Positions 1-10,848 of a stretch of 64,000 nucleotides of DNA are shown piece after piece. A program made the position numbers and the translations under genes. The notes beneath the pieces are model-generated. The model searched no databases and was not told the origin of the DNA. It saw nothing but the letters and a program-made list of their open reading frames with translations. The stretch lies in assembly GCF_008831285.2 (NCBI RefSeq), contig NC_045151.1, positions 7,265,682 through 7,329,681 on the forward strand. The letters are read 5' to 3'. Positions within the stretch are counted from its first letter, which is position 1; each line of letters begins with the position of its first letter. The stretch comes from Nymphaea colorata (taxonomy: Eukaryota; Streptophyta; Magnoliopsida; Nymphaeales; Nymphaeaceae).

Positions 1-79
1 TGTAGGCAACATAGTTGACGGGATTGACACAACTCATGATTTTAACTTTTTCTCACTTGTGTACGAGTGGCCTAAAGAT
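1..79 (+). pseudogene. Spastizin-like exon fragment 1
   Basis: Reads GNIVDGIDTTHDFNFFSLVY followed by EWPKD in frame from base 2, then a GTAAGT donor at 80. It is open at the window edge, so the upstream exons lie outside. The next homologous residues (LLTRLVFER) appear only at 9107, giving an intron of about 9 kb that contains Copia A. Confidence 0.75.
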
Positions 80-2101
80 GTAAGTATCTAGTGTTGTGGA
101 CCTAGAGCTCCTTTTCTCATGCTTTCAGTGTTCTTTGCCATGTTTGGACTTTTCCCCTTTGAATAGTATCTGCTTATGGCGTTTCCTTGTTTCGACACTG
201 GATAAGCTATTGTTTGTAATACTTAATAAAAGAATATGTTGTAACGCAAAATGATCAAACAATGCATGGTAAAGCAAGGATGAGCTGTTTGAGGTTTTGC
301 TGACATGGATAGTTCTTTACTTCTAAAGGAAACTGCTGGACCATGGTTCATAGCACCTGTGAACTTATCATCTATCTGTATTCTTTTGTTAATTATAAAG
401 GCTTTATTATGAACTTATATTAAAGCTGCCTACCTAGAACAAAGGAATAAAATTAGATTGCCTATAGTGTGCTGACAAGCCTGACATATCATGCAAGCAT
501 GCTAGAGATAGTTTGGGTCTTGACCTAAACGGCTAAACCTGTTCTACTAAACGGAATCTGGACTGGACAAATATGGACAAAAGGAAAAGGCTCTGTTTCA
601 GAAAGTAGATCCGAAGTGAATATGCAAATACTCAGTTTGAATTGGTTCTAACAAATGATCAATCCTGTACTCCTCTGATCCTGTATTCCTATGACTGATG
701 AATTTAAAGAATCTACAAAGTTACCTAATGTTAGGTTGTCTATGATATTGACACAGTGGAAAGAGAATTGCTCCTCTACCCACGGTCAGTGTCTAAATTA
801 ACTAGGAAAATCAAAAGAACTGCAAAAACAGAACAAAAAGAGGAAACTCAAAAAAGATTAGTGTTTCATTGATTCCAAGACTACATACAGATGAGGCTCT
901 AAACATCTTTATATAACCTAAAATGGACCCCTGGATCTGGATCAAAACAAAGTAACAATCAATCAAACCCTAAAATTGAAACTAAATCTGTTTTTTATTC
1001 TCTGTTCCTGCATCAGATTTACCATAGATATGTTAGACATTATGGTCATTTGTACTTTGTGGAATTTGTCAAGAGTGGGATTTGTTTTTTGGTGCATTTG
1101 TCAGAACATGAACACAGGAAGGAAAATGGTGTTAGCCACTTCAAAATCTTGTTTGGAAAGTGGGAAGCAGGACAGGGTACTTTTTTGGGAAGTGATATGT
1201 GAGCTTGTTTTAGATGAAATAAGTTAATGCATATGAGTAAAACCCTTAAGAAGCAAATATGGGAGTTAGATGCCATAGTTAAGACCTATAATCAAGATTT
1301 CACTTGGAATTGATATTCCTGAGGGGCTCCATTCTTCACTTCCTAAGGATAAAGAATAGTGCCAGTTCTGGACAGGCTTAGACCAGACCTAACTTTTTAA
1401 TGCTATAATGGAAGTAGGTTGTGATGGGTGTGGTGAGGGCATAAATGGACAAAAATATTGCACATTTATTTACAAATATGTACACAAAAGCTTTACACTG
1501 GCATGTTTGTGTGTGTTTTTTTTTCTGGTTTCACCATGTCTTTGTATGCAGGATTTTTCCACTCAATGCAACCCCTTCCTCTTTTTCTCTCTACTAGGTT
1601 ATATATTTTCAAAGGAAAAAAGTACTGCTGCTTAGCACTAAACAGTTAATTTGTTAGGCATTTGGGTCGATTGATTTTTTGTTTTAAAATAGAAAAATGA
1701 TTATGTTTACTAAGCTGAGACATCTGTATCCACTAATGCATCTTGATGACACTCATAGGCAAGAATCCGAATATCTTATCAATGTCAGTTGATCATATGA
1801 ATTCGCCACTTATGAGTAATTGTCAATCTGGACATGATGCTGATGATAATGGGCTTCGTTAGGTCGATTTCTATTGGATCCAAAGTTGATCCCTAGTTAG
1901 TTACTATGTTCTGATTCTTCCAAACCTAATCTAAAACATATATTATTCTTGTTTTAATTTTGTTTAACAAAATATCTAAAGATGAACAAGTTATGAAACA
2001 CAAAAAATATGTTTTAGAAAAAAAAGAAGAAAAATAACCATAGCATGTCTGTCTTATTTGATTATTTATCAAATAATGGCAGGATAAGTTTATAAGATAT
2101 A

Positions 2102-2123
2102 GACACACACACACACACACACA
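2102..2123. repeat. (AC)n microsatellite
   Basis: About eleven AC units in intronic sequence. Confidence 0.9.
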
Positions 2124-2451
2124 AAAATACATCAATGCCTGCACCTATTCTCATCCTTTAGGATGGGTAGTACTTTAGTTTGTGGTTGGCACACATCTAT
2201 GTATGTATGGTGCAGAACTTGAGTACCTGAAAAAAGTTGATAACAGGCCAACTCAGCATGTTTATAATCAGCACCTGCCTCTTGTCAGGTCTAGCCTAAT
2301 TTCTTACCCTAGACCAGGCCTAAGTGGGTTGGATAGCCAACTACTTGATGGTTACAACCCAATCCCCAAGCATACCCTCTCTGTCCTTAGGATGATCATT
2401 GAATAGTCCTCTTACTTGCTGTTAGTCTATAATAACTTTGACATGTTGACA

Positions 2452-2478
2452 TCTCTCTCTCTCTCTCTCTCTCTCTCT
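2452..2478. repeat. (CT)n microsatellite
   Basis: About thirteen CT units in intronic sequence. Confidence 0.9.
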
Positions 2479-2684
2479 TTTGTTCTGCTAGAGATCTTGC
2501 TTTACCTTGTTAATGTAATCCAGATATGCTATTTTTTTTCCATAACTAATTTCTGAAATGATGCATATCAGCTTCTCTTTTTTTCTTTTACGGTGGACGG
2601 TTTGTTGTGATTATCTTGTGATAGATGTTGTATGAATGAATTTTCTTTTTCCTTTTCTGAGGCTAAGTGAATCCATGTGCTAGT

Positions 2685-3146
2685 TGTAAGGATCATTTGG
2701 TGGGCCGGCATATGTCTATGAGGAATTTCAGACATTATGGCTGTCTTAATGTAAATATCCACTTAAATGATTGCATTTTGGGATATTACGTCATTTTATA
2801 TGGTATGGGGTTATTTTGTAATGTATAGATACCTGTACGCAATTACAGACTCTTTGATGGGTTGAATCCATAATTGCCCATAATATAAAATGGTAGTGGT
2901 CCCCGGGGTTATGCAATGGTTGCTAGAAACGTTGGTTTCTAGGGTTGTCTCTTCCCCATTTGAGAGCGACCGCACGTGCGCCGCAAAGACCCTGAAAGAT
3001 CCTACTGCAATCCGATCGTCCATTTGTTCAGATGGATTCAGGTATGTTTCCGCTACAGTTAAGATTTTGTTTCAATGATTTAGCATGAACATGATCTTGT
3101 TTAGGGCATATTGTTTTTGTATATGCATGAGGGAAATCTCCCATCA
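2685..3146 (+). repeat. Copia A 5' LTR
   Basis: 462 bp, TG...CA ends, matching 8488-8933 and both LTRs of element B. It is followed one base later by the primer binding site. Confidence 0.95.
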
Positions 3147-3148
3147 AT

Positions 3149-3160
3149 TGGTATCAAAGC
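3149..3160 (+). promoter_or_regulatory. Copia A primer binding site
   Basis: TGGTATCAAAGC, complementary to the 3' end of initiator tRNA-Met apart from one base (usual form TGGTATCAGAGC). It lies two bases after the LTR. Confidence 0.9.
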
Positions 3161-3339
3161 CCTGTGTTCATTGTTAAATCGTTGATTTTTGGGTGAATTT
3201 TTTGTGTGTTCTTCCCTTTTTTCGGTTTTCCCCTTTTCTTCGATTCTCTATGATGTTCTACATCGAAGGATGGAGAGGACACTGTGCGTCTGTCCCTTGC
3301 TCTGTTGCACATCAGGCATTTTACGCCTGCTTCCGGTGC

Positions 3340-4190
3340 TCTGCAACACCAAAATAATAATAATAATTTGGGCGTGGGCGAGCAACGAAAGCCATCGGGC
3401 TTCCATTGCAAGCACCTGAGGACACAAGAGGAACGGGGAAGGGGACGACCGGATCGGCGGGCGACGGTCGCCGTTAGGAGAAGGCGGGCCTCGGGCTGTG
3501 GTGACGCAACCCACGCTGTTGGGTGGCCTGCCGGTGCCCTCCTCGCCTTTGTTGTAGCCACAGAAACAGAAAGAAGGGGCAGAAATAAGGAAGAATGGTG
3601 GACGGCCGGAATCCGCCGTTTAGGCAAGCGTTGGCCGGCCGTTAGGTAATGGACGACCTTCGGCTGTCCTGGCGCGACCCGCCGGTGGCCACCCACGCTG
3701 TTGGGTTGCCTGCCGGTGGTTTTCTCGCTACTTTTACTGTCGCCCAAACCAAGAAAGGGGGTAGTTTTGCAAACAGGACGGAGAAGGCTGATTCCAGCCA
3801 GTTTTCGGTGGGCGACGGCCGGCCATCATGGCGGCACCAACCGGTGGCCACCCACGCTGTTGAGTGGCCTACCGGTGGAACTTCACCGCTGGTGGAGACA
3901 ACGCCTGCAACCGCTCGCGCGGTCGAGCGGTGGAGGGTCGGACCCGGGTCGGGTCATGGCAGACCTGACCCGGATCCATAAGGATTTAAAAAAAAAAAAA
4001 CAATTTTGTCGCCGCGCCCGTTTAAGAATTTTTGGATCCGGGACGGGTCCTGTCGGACCCGGCCTGTATCCATCCAGTTTAAGAATGCGGATCCGGGTCG
4101 GGTCACGTCGGACCGACCCGTATCCATTCAGTTTGCATTTTGGATTACGGGTTCTGGTCGGGTTGCATGTGACCCGACTGTATCCATACG
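3340..4190 (+). other. Copia A GC-rich leader block
   Basis: Unusually GC-rich stretch between the primer site and gag, containing repeated GCCGGTGG- and GGGTCGGGTC-like words. It is shared with element B at 20480-21180. Long open frames cross it on both strands (for example 3701-4414 + and 3154-3747 -). They have no recognisable domain and look like a by-product of composition. Confidence 0.7.
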
Positions 4191-4640
4191 GTTCTTCCGG
4201 ATCCGTGACTCGATTCAGAACTGGTTCGTGCTCTTCAAAACTGATTCAGTTCAAGTTTAAAACGGTTCAGACCGGTTCAGTTGATTTTAAGACCGGTTCA
4301 GTTGTTTTTCAGACCGGTTCGATTGATTTTCAAACCGGTTTATGCTTTTCAGAACCGATTCAGTTGATTTTCAGACTGATTCAAGGCTTTTCAAACCGGT
4401 TCATTCAGTTTTAGAACCAATTTTAGCCATTTTTCAACCGGTTCAGTGGGTTTCGGAACCGATTCAGTTTATTTTTTACTGGTTCGTCCAACTTTTAAAC
4501 AGGTTCAGCCCTATTTAGGGCAATGTGGGTGTTTTAGTTGCAGTTCAAGAATGATACTGGCCATTTTAAGGCCGATTCAGTGGTTCTTGAGCCACTTAAG
4601 CACAATTATGGTACCAGTTTCTAAAGTTTTGGACTCTTTT
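4190..4640 (+). repeat. Copia A leader array of ACCGGTT repeats
   Basis: Some fifteen degenerate units of roughly 25-30 bp, each with a core like GACCGGTTCAG or GACCGATTCAG joined by T-rich spacers. The core contains the palindrome AACCGGTT in variant forms. A matching array lies in element B at 21190-21730, so it belongs to the element and not to the insertion site. Its role is unknown; transcriptional or RNA-packaging signals are possibilities. Confidence 0.85.
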
Positions 4641-5226
4641 TGGGCCATTTGATTAAATCTTTTGGTTTTGGATTGAATGTAGGGCAAAATTTGTATGTAA
4701 ATTTTAATATATGTATCATGCTTTCCATGTTGTTAAAATTGTGGGTGTACTTTAGATGAATATTTGGACAACTATATCTGTTGTACGAAATGAGTAGGTT
4801 TGTACTTTATGTCGTCAAAGTGACCTCTGTTGTGCGAATTTGCCTCTTTTGAAAATTAGATGATAGTATACTTAATCCATGCGGGCAATGATCAACCCAA
4901 AGGAGGACTGTTGGTTTGTCAGGTTTAAGTATACAGGGCAATGAATATATGATAATTTTTTAGGTTTTCATGTGAATAGTGAGTCAATCCAAAGATGGGC
5001 TCGTTATTTGATAGGGCTAATTATCTATATTCATTGTTAACCAAGAATACCACTTGCAGTTAATATTTCAATCTAAAGATTAGATATTAATGTTGCACCG
5101 GTACCTTGTGATGGGATTTGGGCCATTGTATTTAAATTCATTGATATTTGTTATTTCATCTATGTACATGTATTGATTGTGAGCATGTTTGGTATTTTTG
5201 TTCTTTGTACAATGAGTTCTGCTTCC
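4641..5226 (+). other. Copia A leader, AT-rich part
   Basis: Untranslated leader shared with element B (21731-22400). No open frame or further motif was recognised. Confidence 0.6.
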
Positions 5227-5880
5227 ATGATATCTGTAAATTTGAGTACTATTCTTGAGTTAAATGGTTCAAATTTTAAGGACTGAAAAGAAACTGTCAT
5301 GATTGTTCTGGGTTCTATGGATCTAGACCTTGCATTTAGGGAGCTCTCCCCACCTCAGTTAACAGATAAAAGTGCCCATGATGATAAGCAAAACTTTAAA
5401 CGGTGGGAACGCTCAAACCGCATGTGTCTAATGATCATGAAGAAATCAATCTTAGAAAACTTTAGGGGGTCAATTACTGAAAAGGCTAGTGCCAAAGAGT
5501 TCCTCGAAAAAATTGAGAAGCGTTTTGCTAAAAACGAAAAGGCTGAAACAAGCACTCTTTTGAGTAAACTTGTGACACTAAAGTATAAAGGAAAGGGGAA
5601 CATACGGGAGCACATTATGGAAATGTCTCATCTTGCTTCAAAATTACAGGCACTAGGTCTGAAGTTATATGAAGACTTCATAGTGCATATAGTTCTCTTT
5701 TCTCTTCCACCACAGTTTGGACAGTTTACACAGTTTGGACAGATTAAAGTTAGTTATAACTATCAAAAGGAGAAGTGGACTCTTAATGAGCTCATTTCGC
5801 ATTGTGTGTTAGAAGATGAGAGAATGAAGCATGATAGGATGAAAAGTGCTCACTTGGCTACTACACCTATTCGTTTTTAG
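5227..5880 (+). pseudogene. gag: Copia A gag with early stop
   Basis: A capsid (gag) protein of the copia UBN2 type packages the element RNA. The frame opens at ATG 5227, which fits the family start (an LNGSNFKD-like segment). It meets TGA at 5284-5286 where tryptophan is expected, then stays open to 5880. Conserved segments include KRWERSNRMCLMIMK, a KEFLEKIEKRFAKNEKAETST block and YKGKGNIREHIMEMSHLASK. A small in-frame repeat (QFGQFTQFGQ) is inserted near residue 170. The frame then runs into an inverted copy of its own sequence at 5878, replacing the gag C-terminus before the zinc knuckle at 6089. Confidence 0.9.
5378..5530 (+). repeat. Inverted repeat, left arm (gag)
   Basis: This 153 bp of gag reappears in reverse complement at 5878-6030 with about six mismatches. 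The loop between the arms is 347 bp. Confidence 0.95.
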
Positions 5881-6030
5881 CAAAACGCTTTTCAATTTCT
5901 TCGATGAACTCTTTGGCACTAGCCTTTTCAGTAATTGACCCCCTAAAGTTTTCTGAGATTGATTTCTTCATGATCATTAGACACATGCGGTTTGAGGGTT
6001 CCCACCGTTTAAAGTTCTGCTTATCATCAT
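5878..6030 (-). repeat. Inverted repeat, right arm (gag copy, reversed)
   Basis: Reverse complement of 5378-5530, about 96 percent identical by eye. It begins TAGCAAAACG and ends TTATCATCAT. It interrupts the normal gag sequence, and element sequence resumes straight after it with the lysine-rich region before the zinc knuckle. Confidence 0.95.
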
Positions 6031-6088
6031 GCGGCTGACCAGTCATCCATTAAGAAACAGAAGAAGCATAAGGAAGGCAAATCAAGCT

Positions 6089-6745
6089 GCTTCTTTTGCA
6101 AAGATGAAGGTCATATAAAAAAGGATTGTACTAAGTATCATGCATGACGTGAAAAGAAAGGTACGATTCTCACTTTGGTTTTGTTCTGAGGTTAATTTAA
6201 TTTTAGTACCAAAACACACTTGATGCGTAGATTCGGTTGCTACTATTCACATAAGTGTTTCTGTGCAGGGCTGCCTAAATTGTCAGACGCCAAATGATGC
6301 TGAAAGATTCATCTAAGTGCGCAATGACAAGAAGGTGAAGGTTGAAGCCATAGCAGATTTTTTGTTATTGTTAAAGACTGACTATTATTTGAATTTGATA
6401 GAAACTTATGTAGTATCGTCTTTTAGACGAAATTTGATTTTTATTTTTTTACTGGATAAATTTGGTTATTATTATTCATTTGAAAGAAGTAAATTTAAGT
6501 TGTTTCTGCACTCAAATTTGATAGTCACTTGTTCTTTATCTGGTAGTGATAACCTCTATTTGCTTGATACGATTGCTTCATATCATGAAACATTGCATGT
6601 TACGTCTAGTGGTACTAAAAGAAAATTAGCCAATGAGAATTCTGCTATGTTGTGGCATATGCGCTTAGAACATATCTCTGAAAAGAGAATAAAAAGGCTT
6701 ATGTCAAATGGATTTCTTGAGTCCCTTGTTTTTTGTAGACTTTAA
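6089..6745 (+). pseudogene. Copia A zinc knuckle, protease and pre-integrase remnants
   Basis: A CX2CX4HX4C zinc knuckle (cysteines at 6089, 6098 and 6128; histidine at 6113) is intact and followed by TGA at 6146. The aspartic protease region begins near 6225. Its catalytic DSG reads D-S-V here, whereas element B keeps DSG. The 6317-6745 frame contains the end of the protease domain and a pre-integrase segment (MLWHMRLEHISEKRI). Frames change several times, so no functional product is expected. Confidence 0.8.
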
Positions 6746-6800
6746 TGTTTGCATTGAATGTATAAAGGGAAAACGAACAAACATTAAGGGGCTATAAGTT
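6746..6800 (+). other. Copia A integrase-deletion junction
   Basis: The pre-integrase end (CIECIKGKRTNIKG) is joined near 6790 directly to a YKFYNSSSKSFFE segment. In complete copia elements that segment lies downstream of the integrase catalytic core. The DDE core of several hundred residues is therefore missing. The same junction occurs in element B near 23250. Confidence 0.85.
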
Positions 6801-7063
6801 TTATAATTCATCCAGTAAGTCTTTTTTTGAAACGAAAAATGCCCATTTCTTTGAGGATATTGAGTTTGGGGGAGGTGATGAAGTTAAACATATTGTCTTT
6901 AAAGAGAGATGTAAGTCTACTCATACAGATGTTGAAAGCAATAGTCAGGTCTTTGTTCTTACCATTGTTCCATCAACATGTTCAGAAGAAGACAATGATG
7001 TCGGTCTCCATACTGAATAACAAACTCAACAACCTCAAGAAAATCAAGTAGAGGTGCCACTGA

Positions 7064-8091
7064 GAAAATCCATCTATGGGCTAAAGTAAGCTTCCCGTCA
7101 GTGGTATTACAAATTTTATTAAGTTATAGTTTCATTTGGTTTCGAAACTAATATGGTTGATGAATGTGTAAAAGTTCAGTGGAGATAAATTTATCTTTCT
7201 AGTTTTATATGTCGATGATATATTGCTGGCAAGTAATTATGTGGGTATATTGCATGAAACTAAGAAATTTTGTCAACAAAGTTTGACATGAAGGATCTTG
7301 GTGATGCATCTTTTGTATTGGAGATCTAGATATTTCGAGATCATTCTCGGGGTGTTCTTGGATTATCACAAAAGGCCTACATTGATAAGGTGCTTCAGTG
7401 ATATGGCATGAAGAATTGTAAACCAGGAGACACTCCGGTTGCTAGAGGAGATAGTCTCAAACAGTGCCCTAAAAGTGAAATCGAATCTAAGGAAATGGAA
7501 AAGATTCCCTATTCATCTGTTGTGGGAAGTCTTATGTATGCTCAGGTTTGTACTCGTCCGGATATTGCACTTATCATTAGAATGTTAGGCAGATACTTAA
7601 GTAATCCTGATATGGATTATTGGAAAGCAGCCAAAAATGTATTGACATACTTACAAAGAACAAAAAATTTTATGCACACATACAGGAAGTCAGATCAGTT
7701 GGAGATCATTGGGTATTCAGATTCTGACTTTGTTGGGTGCCAATAAAGTAACATAGCATGTTACGAGACATCCAATCATGCTTTATGGTTGCAGAATTTT
7801 GTCACGAGGCTGCGCATTATGAATGGTGTAGGAAGACCACTAAGGTTATTGTGTGACGATAATTCAGCAGCCATGTACTCTAATAACAGCCAAAGTTTGT
7901 CAAAGTCGAAGCACATCGATATTAAGTTTTTGGCTGTTAAAGAGATGATACAGAATGGTTAGGTGTCTTTAGAGCATATTGGGACAAACTCTATGATTGC
8001 GGATCCGCTCACCAAGGGTTTAACACCTAAGGTCTTTCACGAACATGTTGTTCATATGAGGGTGCTACCTTTGGATGATGTGCTGGTTTAG
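7064..8091 (+). pseudogene. pol: Copia A reverse transcriptase and RNase H remnants
   Basis: Near 7064 the pre-RT segment EVPLR joins directly to KSIYGLK. About 540 bp present in element B (about 23520-24057), which encode the RT N-terminal half, are missing here. The catalytic YVDD box survives near 7212. The frame 7408-7746 covers the RT connection (SSVVGSLMYAQVCTRPDI) and the start of RNase H (YSDSDFVGC). Downstream, an NIACYE...CDDNSAA segment and DPLTKGLTPKVFHEH follow to TAG at 8089. The central RNase H part with the AEAE-like motif is deleted. Confidence 0.85.
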
Positions 8092-8487
8092 TGGGAGTTT
8101 GTATTTTGTTTTCTCTTATGTATGGACACATATTTAGTTTTCTGCATAACAAAGTTTAAGTTCTTTAGTTCCATTCTGTGTTTATGTGCTTTTGATCTCC
8201 ATAAGGTTTTAAAGTTGGACCAGTTGAGAATAGACATGTTGTAATCACATTATATGTAATTCTCATGCTATACACCCATATCAGATCTATGTCATTGATT
8301 GTGTTAACATTTGTGATCATTGAAGGTCTAACTAATTTTAATATAGCGAAAGCCGCTTTGGTTCTGTGTTGATATGATCATGGACGAGATTTGTGAAAAT
8401 GATGTTTAATAAGATAGCAGTTATGAGCTCTTAAGGTTTTATGTAATGTCTGAATGTTTGAAGACATATTTGGCCCAAGTGGGAGAT

Positions 8488-8933
8488 TGTAAGGATCATT
8501 TGGTGGGTCGGCATATGTCTATGAGAAATTTCAGACATTGTGGTTGTCTTAATGTAAATATCTGGTTAAGTGATTGTATTTTTGGATATTACATCATTTT
8601 ATATGGTATGGGGTAATTTTGTAATGTATAGACGAACTCTTTGATGAGTTGAATTTGTAATTGCCCATAATATAAAATGGTAGTGGTCCCTGGGGTTGTG
8701 CAATGGTTGGTAGAAATGTTGGCTTCTAGGGTTGTCTCTTCCCCATCTGAGAGTGACCGCAAGTGCGCCGCAAAGACCCTGGAAGATCCTACTGCAATCT
8801 GATCGTCCATTTGTTCAGATGGATTCAGGTACGCTTCTGCTACAGTTAAGATTTTGTTTGAATGATTTTGCATGAACATGATCCTGTTTAGGACATATTG
8901 TTTTTGTATATGCATGAGGGAAATCTCCCATCA
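8488..8933 (+). repeat. Copia A 3' LTR
   Basis: 446 bp, preceded by the purine-rich AAGTGGGAGAT tract (8477-8487) and followed by target duplication CTAGT. About 16 bp near 8630 that are present in the 5' LTR are missing. Confidence 0.95.
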
Positions 8934-9106
8934 CTAGTAACCATGTAAATGGTCAACTTTGACAAGGTAATTATATCTAGAGAAAATACTTGGACATTAT
9001 GTTGCATAATGAGAGGCACATCTTTTATCTGTTGTCTATGAAATCCAAAACGTTGTACTTCATTATGTAGTTTTCCTGATAATTTATCTTTTATATGTTT
9101 TCTGCG

Positions 9107-9210
9107 CTTTTAACCCGTTTGGTATTTGAAAGAAGCAACACTGATGCAGCCGTAAAAGTGGCTGATATCATGTCTGCTGATTTGGTTCACAAAGTGATAC
9201 CAGCCTATTC
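9107..9210 (+). pseudogene. Spastizin-like exon fragment 2
   Basis: Reads LLTRLVFERSNTDAAVKVAD and on to VHKVIPAY. The base pair expected to complete the acceptor is absent: the sequence reads TCTGCG directly before the exon, without AG. Homology stops near 9200, and roughly 100 residues of the family sequence are missing before the next exon. Confidence 0.8.
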
Positions 9211-9263
9211 TTGTTCTTGTCTATGCTATTGTCATTTAAGTACATTTTTTCAATTTATTGCAG

Positions 9264-9617
9264 GTTAACAACTTTAAATCGATGGATACAGATGCAATCA
9301 AATCTCCATAGAGTGTCTGAATCCGCTGCCACCTGAAGATGCATAGTTGAAGTTGGAAAATCCAAAGCTGAGTCCAGATTTGCTATTAAGCGTTCTTTTG
9401 AGCCTGACAACGATACTGAGTCAGAAGAGGAAGACAAAGGCCATGTTGTAGTCGGAAGTCACGTATCTACATCTGTTTCAGAGTCTGATGCACAAAATCA
9501 TGGCCCTTCAGAATCCTTACAAAGTGCTTAGAAGTTTGAAAATGTGGACCTGGAAAAAGCAGTTTTTCTTTCATTGGATTGGGAGAACGAAGGACCATAT
9601 GAAGAAGCTGTTGAAAG
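9264..9617 (+). pseudogene. Spastizin-like exon fragment 3
   Basis: Frame LNRWIQMQSNLHRVSESAAT then stop TGA, continuing in the same frame through an acidic stretch (ESEEEDKGHVVVG) to LQSA, stop TAG, then KFENVDLEKAVFLSLDWENE. The acceptor is TTGCAG and the donor AG|GTTTCT. Two in-frame stops within otherwise conserved sequence indicate a pseudogene or base errors. Confidence 0.85.
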
Positions 9618-10848
9618 GTTTCTCTCCTTATTGTCTATCTTTTATAATGTTTTGGACCTATGCAACAGCTGACTTTATTCCACTGCAGTAGTATTTGTCT
9701 TGCTTTTCTCCTATCTTTTATGTTGGGAGGCTGGGTTGACTAGCATGATGGATTATTATGGTGGACATTATTTGTTTCTCAAAATCTAATTATTATGATC
9801 TCTTGCCTGTTGTTGATATATGATAGAGGGTAAGCTAAAACTAGAGTCTACATGCTTGGTAGGTACAGTTTCTCATATATGCTTAAAGAAAAGGGAAAAA
9901 ATCGTTCAAGTTTATACCATTTTCTCTTTGATTTTTTCCTTTTATGGAGACAGAAAAACTCATCAAAACTTTCAGATGGGTAGCCACATGAAGGTTACTT
10001 GTTTGATATGGGTTTGTGTGTGTGCTATGTGTACAACATAAAAAAAAAGACACTGAATTTATCACATAAACTATCTATAAAATTGAATTCAACACAAAAC
10101 TCTTAGGAAGAAGCTCAAAATTATGCATGTTGTTTAGTTATCTATAAGCTTAGTTCTTAGGATTAGGTGATGAATGTTCATCTTCCTCAACAAGACATAT
10201 GTCCCATATGTGATTTTTTTTTTTAAATAATCTTATATTTTGCAGAGAAGAATGCCCACATATACCTTTATAAAATGATGAAGCTAGCTGTTGTCTAGCT
10301 TCAAATGCTAGTTTTCTTGCTTTACGACTAACTCAACTGCTGGACCTCTTCCTTCCTGTGTGCATGTCAGGGTCTCAACCCCCCCTATTTTACGCATTCA
10401 TTTTTCAACCCTTTGACTAATAAATTACTATATCTGTTTCCTAATTCAATTTATTGCTCCTTCGTGGAGATATTTTTCTTTACCATTGTCATAAATCCAA
10501 TGGTTCTTCACCCTCCCCCCACCCCAACCCAAAAAAAAATAGCAAAAGCATGACAGAAAGAAGGTAAAAAAGAAAAACAGGAAAAAATTTATGATATTTG
10601 AAGAAAAATGAAAAAATAGAAGTATCATTTTTTTTATTTCCCTTTTTTCAGAAAGAGTGTTTGTCATGTTTATTTAATATTTAATAATTATTTGAATATT
10701 GATCAATCTTTTTGTAAGAAAATGAGTAAAAAAAACTAAAATATGTTATTTTTTTATATTTTTAATTGTTTGAATTCCTAAGAAAAACGAACTTCCCAAT
10801 GCACACCTTAAAAGAAAACCTCGTTGTTAGGGACCCGAGAATTGTATC
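9618..10848 (+). other. Intron, no gene seen
   Basis: AT-rich intron sequence up to the first TRIM-like element. The minus-strand frame at 10446-10667 is low-complexity (poly-F) and is not supported. Confidence 0.55.

Larger units (their letters stand above)
80..2684 (+). other. Intron sequence, no gene seen
   Basis: AT-rich intron between the first two spastizin-like exon remnants, ending at the Copia A target site. It contains an (AC)n run (2102-2123) and a (CT)n run (2452-2478). Short open frames such as 976-1227 and 1408-1635 show no recognisable domain, and I take them as chance. Confidence 0.6.
2685..8933 (+). mobile_element. Copia element A, full-length but defective
   Basis: A Ty1/copia LTR retrotransposon in sense orientation inside a spastizin-like intron. 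The LTRs begin TGTAAGGATC and end CCCATCA. The 5 bp target duplication CTAGT lies at 2680-2684 and 8934-8938. Gag, zinc knuckle, protease, pre-integrase, reverse transcriptase and RNase H pieces occur in copia order. The element cannot be autonomous. Gag has an early TGA, part of gag is duplicated in inverted orientation, the protease DSG motif reads DSV, the integrase core is absent, and the N-terminal part of the reverse transcriptase is deleted. The LTRs differ at several percent of positions by eye and the 3' LTR has lost about 16 bp, so this insertion looks older than B or C. Confidence 0.95.

Noticed and set aside
3154-3747. 197-codon minus-strand open frame in the Copia A leader
   Set aside because: It overlaps the GC-rich leader, shows no domain and opposes the element's transcription. 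Its openness follows from composition.
7840-7860. Apparent shared frameshift before the CDN motif in the RNase H of Copia A and B
   Set aside because: Re-reading in the correct frame (LQNFVTRLRIM..RLLCD) shows the motif is in frame in both; I had followed the wrong frame.
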